In this document: piece by piece, positions 1 through 5,955 of the stretch | Numbering within the stretch: the stretch's first letter is position 1 | Layout of the letters: each line of letters begins with the position of its first letter | From: Bacteroidetes bacterium GWF2_41_31 | GTDB lineage: Bacteria > Bacteroidota > Bacteroidia > Bacteroidales > F082 | Reading direction: 5' to 3' | Length of the DNA stretch: 64,000 nt | Assembly (NCBI GenBank): GCA_001769215.1 | Contig: MEOL01000020.1 | Span: forward strand, 1 to 64,000 | The notes under the pieces: model-generated | What the model was told of the DNA's origin: nothing | Databases searched by the model: none | The model's input: the letters and a program-made list of their open reading frames with translations, nothing else | Translations under genes and position numbers: made by a program

Positions 1-96
1 TAAAATATTACCTGAAAAAATATTTTCTGCCAAGGACCGATCATTTATCGCGAAAATATGTAGGTTTGGTGAGCTAGAAAATCAGCAGACCCTACT

Positions 97-176
97 TATT
101 GCTAAAACCTGACAAACAATTCCATAAATTCTTAACCCCCAATTGTCTGTATGAAGATGTTGTGCGTATGTGTGAC
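97..176 (+). repeat. partial copy of the dispersed accessory repeat (copy C)
   Basis: This stretch matches the 3' part of the longer repeat at 891-1072. Shared segments include GACAAACAA, CCATAAATTCTTAAC and AATTGTCTGTATG followed by AGATGTTGTGCG. It lies directly upstream of the DUF433 antitoxin gene. The first ~95 bases of the window hold nothing I can assign. Confidence 0.7.
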
Positions 177-227
177 AGACACCTGTACAATTGAAAAAAT
201 TAGTATCTTTACTAAAATATTTGCAAA

Positions 228-455
228 ATGACAGATTATAAACAAATTATTACGATAGAACCTGGGAAACGTGGAGGTAAACCATGTATTAGAGGTATGA
301 GAATAACTGTTAATGATATACTTGGTTGGCTGGCTGCCGGGATGAGTATTCAAGATATATTGACCGATTTTGACGAATTGACCGAGACGGACATCTATGC
401 TGCATTAAGCTATGCTGCTGACAGAGAAAATAAAATTTATCAGATTGCTGTATGA
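228..455 (+). CDS. DUF433 family antitoxin
   Basis: A 75-residue protein with the compact DUF433 pattern: an N-terminal strand (residues 6-10), the GGKPCIRGMRITVNDIL core (about 17-31), the GMSIQDILTDF helix and a C-terminal helix ending in the ALSYAADRE segment. DUF433 proteins carry a small winged-helix-like fold and are usually the antitoxin partner of DUF5615 PIN-like toxins. That is the arrangement here: the stop codon overlaps the start of the next gene by 4 bases, so the two are translationally coupled. The ATG at 228 is the natural start because it precedes the conserved core. A near-consensus -7 element (TATCTTTA) lies about 20 bases upstream. Confidence 0.88.
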   Translation: MTDYKQIITIEPGKRGGKPCIRGMRITVNDILGWLAAGMSIQDILTDFDELTETDIYAALSYAADRENKIYQIAV

Positions 456-799
456 GATTTTTGTTTGATCAAAATATCTCCCATAGGATTTTAAAATTGA
501 TTCCTGAGAAGTATTCTGGTTCTACCACGATTAAAAATGAAGGACTAATCAATGCTCCCGATAGAGAGATATGGGAATTTGCTAAATTAAATGATTATAC
601 AATTGTAACTCAAGACTCTGATTTCAATGATTTGAATTCTTTGTATGGATTTCCCCCAAAGATTATTTGGATACGTACCGGTAACTTAAAAACACAGGCT
701 ATAGTTGATATTCTAATTGATTACTCAGACGAGATTAATAAATTTATAGTTGATATCAAATATGGATGTTTTGAAATATTTAAATTAAAGTCAAAATAA
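452..799 (+). CDS. DUF5615 PIN-like toxin
   Basis: A 115-residue protein starting MRFLFDQNIS, the typical N-terminus of DUF5615 PIN-like nucleases, where the first Asp is an expected metal ligand. The mid-section TIVTQDSDFNDL (about 50-61) carries the second acidic cluster, and KIIWIRTGN (about 70-78) is the conserved strand that follows it. By family knowledge it should be an RNase-type toxin neutralised by the DUF433 protein encoded immediately upstream. The 4-base overlap (ATGA) supports a toxin-antitoxin operon. It appears full length. Toxicity is inferred from the family, not visible here. Confidence 0.87.
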   Translation: MRFLFDQNISHRILKLIPEKYSGSTTIKNEGLINAPDREIWEFAKLNDYTIVTQDSDFNDLNSLYGFPPKIIWIRTGNLKTQAIVDILIDYSDEINKFIVDIKYGCFEIFKLKSK

Positions 800-890
800 C
801 ACCTACACCCAGCGCACAATATAAAACAGTTGGGGTTCTGTGGTTTGTGAATAGCTCGTTTTCAAATCAACTTTTTCCCTCTTTTCCCCC

Positions 891-1072
891 CCCCGCTGGC
901 GCAAGTTTGCAACTTGTGCCTTTCCCTCAACCAAGCCCTGTTAACCCAACTTGTGCGCATTTAGCCAGGCATAGCGATTAACCTAGAGAATCTCAACAAG
1001 CATATTACCAAAACCAGACAAACAACTCCATAAATTCTTAACTCCCAATTGTCTGTATGCAGATGTTGTGCG
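891..1072 (+). repeat. dispersed accessory repeat, full copy A, with REP-like palindrome
   Basis: A ~180-bp non-coding unit. Its left end holds the imperfect palindrome GGCGCAAGTT-TGC-AACTTGTGCC (898-920), followed by TTTCCCTCA. Its right end is the AATTGTCTGTATG segment. The same unit recurs at 1427-1585, its right part at 97-176 and its left part at 4765-4799. The copies sit between the small toxin-antitoxin modules. The palindrome resembles REP elements handled by RAYT transposases, and a RAYT remnant lies at 50445-50714. Bases 800-890 contain only a C-run and no gene. Confidence 0.75.
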
Positions 1073-1140
1073 GCAAGCAAAAAAACACACTGTGCCAAAT
1101 TACAGAATGATACAATGATTTTGTATTTTTGAAGAAATAA

Positions 1141-1374
1141 ATGATGATGAGAACGATTCAACTAAATATACCAGATAGCGTTGATTTGAAAGATTACGAT
1201 TTTTCAATGATAGTTGCTGCAAAATTATATGAGGACGCATTACTTTCAGCTGGACAAGCTGCTCAGATTGTCGGACTATCAAAACGAGCATTCATTGAAA
1301 TGCTTGGAAAATATGGAGTATCAATATTTAGTAATTCCATTTCTGATTTACATTCGGATATAGCAAATGCCTAA
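1141..1374 (+). CDS. UPF0175 family antitoxin-like protein
   Basis: A 77-residue protein. The family signature is clear: a leading strand RTIQLNIPDSV, then KLYEDALLSAGQAAQIVGLSKRAF (about 29-52), a helix-turn-helix-like region, then the MLGKYGVSIF segment. UPF0175 proteins usually precede DUF3368 PIN-domain genes and are regarded as their antitoxins. Three consecutive ATG codons (1141, 1144, 1147) are possible starts; the third places MRTIQLNIP at the N-terminus and is the most family-like. The 3' end overlaps the ATG of a truncated PIN gene, so this antitoxin seems to have lost its toxin. Confidence 0.85.
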   Translation: MMMRTIQLNIPDSVDLKDYDFSMIVAAKLYEDALLSAGQAAQIVGLSKRAFIEMLGKYGVSIFSNSISDLHSDIANA

Positions 1375-1480
1375 GATTGTAATTTCAGATACCAGCGTCC
1401 TCATACTTTTTCACAAGATTGATGAACCCCGCTGGCGCAAGTTTGCAACTTGTGCCTTTCCCTCACCCAAGCCCTATTAA
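1367..1480 (+). pseudogene. truncated DUF3368 PIN-domain toxin
   Basis: From the ATG at 1367, which overlaps the end of the UPF0175 gene, the translation begins MPKIVISDTSVLILFHKIDE. This is the characteristic start of DUF3368 PIN proteins, with the first catalytic Asp in SDTS. After about 20 residues the reading frame runs into repeat copy B at 1427 and stops at 1478-1480, giving a 37-residue fragment instead of the usual ~155. The remaining PIN catalytic residues are absent, so the toxin should be dead. The repeat boundary coincides with the break. Confidence 0.8.
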
Positions 1481-1585
1481 CCCAACTTGTGTGCATTTCG
1501 CCAGGCATAGCATGTAACTTAGAGAATCTCAACATACCTGTTACCAAAGCCTGACAAACAACTCCATAAATTCTTAACCCCCAAT
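1427..1585 (+). repeat. dispersed accessory repeat, copy B
   Basis: This copy repeats unit A from CCCCGCTGGCGC through CTTAACCCCCAAT but lacks A's last ~30 bases. The REP-like palindrome is at 1434-1456. Its left edge truncates the DUF3368 gene. From 1586 to 1761 the DNA is AT-rich with no recognisable gene. GGTTTAT at about 1750 and ATAAACC at about 1782 form a short inverted repeat just upstream of the next CDS. Confidence 0.75.
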
Positions 1586-1761
1586 GTAAAACCAATAAAA
1601 TTAATTGCTAGATTTACCATCCCAACACCCGATGATCCATTTACAATGAAACATAGTGCGGATTTAAATAATTTTAATTGATTGAAAATGGGCAGGTTAT
1701 TATGTGTAAAGAGGTTAAAAAAGAGGTAATAAATAACTGCTTGAGGTGGGTTTATCCACTC

Positions 1762-1770
1762 GTTGGGGGC
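1762..1770 (+). other. candidate cassette core site (GTTGGGGGC)
   Basis: The 9-mer GTTGGGGGC lies 31 bases upstream of the AlbA-type gene. Its exact reverse complement, GCCCCCAAC, lies 7 bases after that gene and starts an attC-like inverted repeat. In integron cassettes the 5' core and the inverse core of the same cassette are complementary, which is the pattern seen here. The 7-bp integron consensus GTTRRRY is not matched exactly, so this is a suggestive site only. Confidence 0.35.
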
Positions 1771-1801
1771 AAGACTGAATAAACCTTATGATAAATAGCA
1801 T

Positions 1802-2845
1802 ATGATAAATGAAAATGACTTCAAAAGACTAATTAATTTGTCCGAGTCAACAATTTTGGACTTTAAACGAGAAATGTACAACTTTGTAAATGATATAGAC
1901 AAAATTAAAACTGCTAAATTCGTTAAAGACATTATTTCCTTTGCCAATACGATCAGAACAGAAAGTTCTTTCATAATCATCGGTATTGAAGAAAAAAGAG
2001 ATGGTAGCAAGGTCTTTCATGGTCTTGATACTTTCGTTGATGATTCTATTCTTCAAGATAAAATAAAAGATAAAGTATACCCTAGACCAGCTTTTTGCTT
2101 CTATACCTTGCTCTATGAGAATAAGAAATATGGAATTATTGAGATTCCAATCGTTAAATATCCTTCTCCAATTGTTCCTATTAAAAAAATGAAGGGATTA
2201 GAGCCACAATGTATCTATTTTAGACAGGGAACAACTAATACAGAAGCTAAAGGATATGAGAATATCAGAATCAATGATTGGTTCAGAGACATGCCAAATA
2301 TATTGGAAGAGAAGTCAATTGTCGAAGAGGTTGGGATATTATTGAATAAGGCAATAGCAAATCGCGATAAACTATCTGTGATTATTTCTGAAACGTTGAT
2401 ACTTTCAAAAAAGTATGGACTTGAAAAATTGATTAATTTCTGTAAAAATGAAATTGAAGGTCTGAAAAACCGAGATAAAAGAGATCCGATTCAAAAATAT
2501 AGATATAGAGTTCATCCGGTCTTTTTATCTCCAAACGAAATAAAAATAAATCAATACTCCAATGCGACACAGAGCTCTATTAAAAATGAGATGAAGGAAT
2601 CAAATGATTTCCGGGAGTTTCAATTCTTTTTTAAACAACCAATATCAATACTTGAAAGCTATATAGAAAAAATAAAAAGCGAACAGGGAAGAACTATCGT
2701 TACTTTTAAGACAAGCGCACAGAAGGTGTTTCAAGAAAATGATGAAAAAGATTATCCTTTGACAATATATATATTTGAAGATGATTTGAATAGTATTTAT
2801 TTGAGTATTCGGCAAAAACTCATCGATTTGTTAGTAGGAGTATGA
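1802..2845 (+). CDS. AlbA/Schlafen-type (AlbA_2 domain) putative ATP- or nucleic-acid-binding protein
   Basis: A 347-residue protein. The N-terminal ~160 residues match the AlbA_2/Schlafen pattern: the STILDFKREM motif (about 16-25), then DIISFANT (about 43-50), the FIIIGIEE strand (about 57-64) and the QCIYFRQGTTN motif (about 135-145), which corresponds to the FYxRxG element of this family. The C-terminal ~180 residues are not recognised. AlbA_2 proteins occur as regulators and in defence islands; their biochemical role varies, so I assign no specific activity. The gene sits alone between a candidate core site and an attC-like repeat, so it could be a gene cassette. Base composition is AT-rich, unlike the core genes further right. 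Confidence 0.7.
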   Translation: MINENDFKRLINLSESTILDFKREMYNFVNDIDKIKTAKFVKDIISFANTIRTESSFIIIGIEEKRDGSKVFHGLDTFVDDSILQDKIKDKVYPRPAFCFYTLLYENKKYGIIEIPIVKYPSPIVPIKKMKGLEPQCIYFRQGTTNTEAKGYENIRINDWFRDMPNILEEKSIVEEVGILLNKAIANRDKLSVIISETLILSKKYGLEKLINFCKNEIEGLKNRDKRDPIQKYRYRVHPVFLSPNEIKINQYSNATQSSIKNEMKESNDFREFQFFFKQPISILESYIEKIKSEQGRTIVTFKTSAQKVFQENDEKDYPLTIYIFEDDLNSIYLSIRQKLIDLLVGV

Positions 2846-2852
2846 TAGCCCA

Positions 2853-2981
2853 GCCCCCAACAGCGTATATAAGCCATTGCTGGCAGCGGGTTTGCGTAAG
2901 TCAGCACTTTTGGTTGCCTTGTGGTAACTCGACTACAAAGCGCATTGGCAACGCAATGGCTCATACACGCGGACGTTAGCG
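2853..2981 (+). repeat. attC-like imperfect inverted repeat
   Basis: Outer ends are GCCCCCAAC (2853-2861) and GTTAGC (2975-2980). Inner arms GCGTATATAAGCCATTGC (2863-2880) and GCAATGGCTCATACACGC (2953-2970) pair at 16 of 18 positions. Between arm and outer core the right side has three more bases than the left, giving the strand asymmetry seen in folded attC sites. Total length ~128 bp is within the attC range. It lies exactly between two accessory genes. No integron integrase is present in the window. Confidence 0.45.
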
Positions 2982-3013
2982 CTAAATTTGGTGGCAACCT
3001 AAAATAATTTAAT

Positions 3014-4642
3014 ATGTTTGGCTTATTTAAAAAAAAACCTTCACACAATAAAGAGGAACAGAAAATCTTTCCTCAACTAAATGACATGGACTCACCAATT
3101 TCACTAGAATTATCGAATTTGATAGATTTACCGGCTGTGAAAGAATTACCAATAGACATATTCTTTAATATTGATTCCTTGCAAGATGATAAAAAGCAAG
3201 AAAACGTCTACCTGTATGAGTGGTTAATGAACGATGGCGATTGGGTAGAGGAAGGCCAACCTCTTTACATATATAGAGTTGGGGAGACACAGGTACTTTC
3301 TCCTACACCTAACTCGTCATATTTAGGTGTGCAGTCTGGAGTATTTGTATCTCAGAATATAACAGCCCTAAGAAGTGGAATTATTCAGATATTCAAACGG
3401 AAAAATGAGTTAATTATTAATGGAGATAAAATATACACAATTCATCCATTAGGAGCGTATAGTTTTGAAAATTCGCCATTTAAAGAAAGTTATTATTTTT
3501 TCTTTAACAAATACGAATGCACTATTCCTGTGAAATACTCCCATTCAAGAGAAAAAGAATGGCAAATTCGGGAATGGTATAAAAAAGAAGATGGTGAACT
3601 TGTTAAACAAGGTGAAACCATTCTAACACTTGGCTATTATTCATCACTTGATAACAAAGAAACCATTGATCATCATGCTGAAAAGGACGGCTTTCTTGAT
3701 ATAAATAAAGCTAATCAGGGCTGGAATACTTTAGTACAGAATGAGCTTGTTTATGTAATTCACGAAAAAGACGAAAACAGAATAAAAAGAAAATTTGTAA
3801 ATATGCCAGATATTGTAATTGACGATTTCACTGGCAAAAAAAACATAAAATGGAAACAAATTGGTAGTATTTTTGGATATGCCGAAGGAATAACCTCTAA
3901 ATCCATTGATAATCAATTATCTTTTACATTTTCATTCAATCATATAGCTGAAAAAGATTTTATTGTTTTTCAATTTTATTCAAAAGAAATGATGTTATCA
4001 AAAGATGATATTGTTTCTTTTCTATTCTCTGATAATAGGATAATTAGCTTTACAATTAATGGTATTTCATACAAGTCATCACACCCTTACATTGAAAAAC
4101 TTTTCGAGAATAAAGTCTCAATTGCAGACGATGAATTACATCATTTTGAGATGGTTTATTTCGTAAAATGGAAAATAACACTAAAGAAGCAAAACCAAGA
4201 GATCATAGGTGGAAATGAAGGCTACTTGCAATATAAATCCCATAGTAATCTAGCAGCTGTTATACAAAAGTTTTCTAAAGAATATCGTGAATTGGTTAGA
4301 ACAGAAATAGTAGATTACAAACCTTTAATAGATAGAGATAATTTATCTTCTTATTCCCAGACTTTAACAGAGGATGAATGTCATGTATATCTGATGATGG
4401 ACACTATCAATTTTTATTGTAAAATTGGTATTTCAAACAAGCCTGAATGGAGAGAAAAAACACTTCAAAGCGAAAAGCCAACAATAGAATTGCTTGCATC
4501 TAAAAAATTTGTAAGTAGAAAAATGGCATCAAGTTTTGAAAAAGCCTTGCACGACACATTTTCTAATAAAAGGATAAGAGGAGAATGGTTTCAACTTGAT
4601 TTTAAAGATATTGAAGAAATAAAAAAAACATTAAACAATTAA
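3014..4642 (+). CDS. protein with barrel-sandwich-like repeats and C-terminal T5orf172/MUG113 (GIY-YIG-like) domain
   Basis: A 542-residue protein with no signal peptide. Two segments look like biotinyl/lipoyl-type barrel-sandwich folds: residues ~70-145, with YEWLMNDGDWVEEGQPLYIY and later an LRSGIIQIF turn, and ~185-250, with WYKKEDGELVKQGETILTL. No lysine is obvious at the usual attachment hairpin. The middle (~260-430) is unrecognised. The C-terminal ~90 residues fit T5orf172/MUG113, a GIY-YIG relative: VYLMM, FYCKIGIS, REKTLQ, FEKALHDTF and a final RIRGEWFQL. GIY-YIG relatives cut or bind DNA, but activity is unproven. It is preceded by the attC-like site and is AT-rich. The architecture suggests a possible defence or mobile-element role; that is inference. 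Confidence 0.6.
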   Translation: MFGLFKKKPSHNKEEQKIFPQLNDMDSPISLELSNLIDLPAVKELPIDIFFNIDSLQDDKKQENVYLYEWLMNDGDWVEEGQPLYIYRVGETQVLSPTPNSSYLGVQSGVFVSQNITALRSGIIQIFKRKNELIINGDKIYTIHPLGAYSFENSPFKESYYFFFNKYECTIPVKYSHSREKEWQIREWYKKEDGELVKQGETILTLGYYSSLDNKETIDHHAEKDGFLDINKANQGWNTLVQNELVYVIHEKDENRIKRKFVNMPDIVIDDFTGKKNIKWKQIGSIFGYAEGITSKSIDNQLSFTFSFNHIAEKDFIVFQFYSKEMMLSKDDIVSFLFSDNRIISFTINGISYKSSHPYIEKLFENKVSIADDELHHFEMVYFVKWKITLKKQNQEIIGGNEGYLQYKSHSNLAAVIQKFSKEYRELVRTEIVDYKPLIDRDNLSSYSQTLTEDECHVYLMMDTINFYCKIGISNKPEWREKTLQSEKPTIELLASKKFVSRKMASSFEKALHDTFSNKRIRGEWFQLDFKDIEEIKKTLNN

Positions 4643-4698
4643 TAATAAATAATGGTTGACGATCGGATAAAGGCAACAGCCAACACCCTCTGACTCGT

Positions 4699-4725
4699 CC
4701 TCGTTTGAGCGTAGCGGTAACGAGG
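4699..4725 (+). repeat. REP-like palindrome CCTCGTT...AACGAGG
   Basis: The 7-bp arms CCTCGTT and AACGAGG flank TGAGCGTAGCGG. It lies downstream of the GIY-YIG-like gene in a 190-bp gap that otherwise holds only the partial repeat at 4765-4799. It may act as a terminator or a REP element. Confidence 0.5.
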
Positions 4726-4764
4726 GTGCAAGATTGCCAATCATTTTGGAAAGATCCCCCCAAG

Positions 4765-4799
4765 TCGCAAGTTTGCAGCTTGTGCCTTTCCCTCAACCA
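4765..4799 (+). repeat. left-end fragment of the dispersed accessory repeat (copy D)
   Basis: Contains CGCAAGTTTGC, AGCTTGTGCC and TTTCCCTCAACCA, matching the palindromic left end of repeat copies A and B in the same orientation. It marks the right border of the accessory region, just before the nitroreductase gene. Confidence 0.65.
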
Positions 4800-4834
4800 G
4801 TAACCTGCATGCCCTATATCTACACCTCAACCAC

Positions 4835-5377
4835 CTACATCCATTCCACAATTTGATTGATTTCCTTGCGGTTTTTGGGGAGGACGGTTAACGGTTCTGT
4901 GGTTGGATATCCCACAGGAGTGATGGCATACACCACCTCATCCGGTTTAAGAAAAAGTGCCGAATGCAGGATGGCCGGATTAAAATTGGCTATCCAGCAG
5001 GTTCCCAGTCCTTCGTTGGTAGCGGCCAGAATCAGGTGGTCCATGGCGATGGTCAGGTCTGTTTCCAGAGAATTGTAACCATCGTGCTTCCGTGTCCAGG
5101 CATCGGTTTTACGGCCCTTCACGACGAGTACCACAGGCGCTTGTTTAAACCAATCCCTTTCATAAGATTGATGAATGGCTCTAAGCATGTTTTCAGAAGT
5201 TACCACCACAAAGGTCCAGGGTTGCTTGTTGGCCGCCGAAGGAGCCACCCTTCCCGCCTCCAGAATCCGAAGCAGCTTTTCCTTCTCCACCAGTTTTTCG
5301 TGATGATACCCCCTCACGCTGTGCCTCAGGTTTATTAATTCGTAAAAATCCATCGCATCCCGGTTATTATTGGCCAT
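4835..5377 (-). CDS. nitroreductase family FMN-dependent oxidoreductase
   Basis: A 180-residue protein of the nitroreductase fold. Recognisable elements are the N-terminal INLRHSVRGYH segment (FMN-phosphate binding, about residues 16-26), the APSAANKQPWTFVVV motif (about 46-60), AMDHLILAATNEGLGTCWIANF (about 110-131) and the C-terminal VGYPTTEP. The family reduces nitro compounds, quinones or flavins with NAD(P)H; the substrate cannot be told from sequence. It is short, as in the single-domain members found in anaerobes. It is divergently transcribed from the thioesterase gene with back-to-back -7 elements in the 50-bp gap. Confidence 0.88.
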   Translation of the reverse strand: MANNNRDAMDFYELINLRHSVRGYHHEKLVEKEKLLRILEAGRVAPSAANKQPWTFVVVTSENMLRAIHQSYERDWFKQAPVVLVVKGRKTDAWTRKHDGYNSLETDLTIAMDHLILAATNEGLGTCWIANFNPAILHSALFLKPDEVVYAITPVGYPTTEPLTVLPKNRKEINQIVEWM

Positions 5378-5405
5378 ACAGTCATTCGATTTAAGTGAGA
5401 ACGCC

Positions 5406-5413
5406 TACTTTTG
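5406..5413 (+). promoter_or_regulatory. Bacteroidetes -7 element for thioesterase gene
   Basis: TACTTTTG matches TAnnTTTG. Expected transcription start is about 5420, nine bases before the ATG at 5429. This shows that the in-frame TTG at 5411 is part of the promoter and not a start codon. Confidence 0.7.
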
Positions 5414-5415
5414 TA

Positions 5416-5423
5416 CAAAATTA
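5416..5423 (-). promoter_or_regulatory. Bacteroidetes -7 element for nitroreductase gene
   Basis: Minus-strand TAATTTTG matches TAnnTTTG exactly and lies 39 bases upstream of the nitroreductase ATG, two bases from the opposing element. Confidence 0.6.
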
Positions 5424-5428
5424 ATAAA

Positions 5429-5827
5429 ATGAATGAAGTTTTTAATCTCGATTTTAAAGTCCGCGACTACGAATGCGATTTGCAGGGAGTAGTCAACAAC
5501 GCCAACTACCAGCACTACCTGGAACATACACGCCACGAATACCTGGAGTACATAGGTCTCAATTTTGCTAAACTTGCAGACGAAGGTACCATGTTGGTGG
5601 TGAAACGCATTGAGATGGATTATCTGTTTCCGTTGCGCAGCCGCGACCACTTTCGGGTAGATTGCCGGCTCGAAAGAATTTCACCGTTGAGGTTTGGATT
5701 TGTACAGAACATTATCCGTTTACCGGATATGAAACCAATCGTGGCAGCAAAAATCATTGGCACCTCCATCAACCGGCAGGGGAGACCCTTTTTGCCGCCG
5801 GAAATTGATCAGGCTTTTTCTTCGTAG
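5429..5827 (+). CDS. acyl-CoA thioesterase, YbgC/FadM hotdog family
   Basis: A 132-residue single hotdog domain. The N-terminal KVRDYECDLQGVVNNANYQHYLEHTRHEYL stretch (about 8-37) is the YbgC/4-hydroxybenzoyl-CoA thioesterase signature; the Asp in DLQGVVNNANY is at the catalytic position. Such enzymes hydrolyse short or aryl acyl-CoA thioesters in the cytoplasm. I use ATG 5429 rather than the upstream TTG because the latter lies inside the -7 element. The gene is followed by a perfect 22-bp palindrome and then valS. Confidence 0.88.
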   Translation: MNEVFNLDFKVRDYECDLQGVVNNANYQHYLEHTRHEYLEYIGLNFAKLADEGTMLVVKRIEMDYLFPLRSRDHFRVDCRLERISPLRFGFVQNIIRLPDMKPIVAAKIIGTSINRQGRPFLPPEIDQAFSS

Positions 5828-5862
5828 AAGAGGATTACAGGGAAGCGGGGAGCTGGAAGTCC

Positions 5863-5884
5863 GACCCCGAAAGCTTTCGGGGTC
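5863..5884. repeat. perfect 22-bp palindrome, terminator or REP element
   Basis: GACCCCGAAAG followed by CTTTCGGGGTC is a perfect palindrome located 36 bases after the thioesterase stop. There is no T-run, so it may be a dispersed repeat rather than a classical terminator. Confidence 0.55.
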
Positions 5885-5920
5885 TTACAATTCCATAGCC
5901 GAATATCTCATAATCTTTCC

Positions 5921-5928
5921 TATTTTTG
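5921..5928 (+). promoter_or_regulatory. -7 element for valS
   Basis: TATTTTTG matches TAnnTTTG, 28 bases upstream of the valS ATG. I do not see a convincing -33 TTTG. Confidence 0.55.
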
Positions 5929-5955
5929 CCGCTTATTTAATAATTCCGACTTATC

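Noticed and set aside
961-1161. 66-residue minus-strand frame, and a similar 64-residue frame at 1401-1595
   Set aside because: They resemble each other only because both are translations of the dispersed repeat; no independent coding evidence.
2797-3048. 83-residue minus-strand frame across the attC-like site
   Set aside because: Low-complexity translation of an inverted repeat, no family pattern.
5411-5428. TTG start giving a six-residue longer thioesterase
   Set aside because: The TTG lies inside a TAnnTTTG promoter element, so it would not be transcribed.
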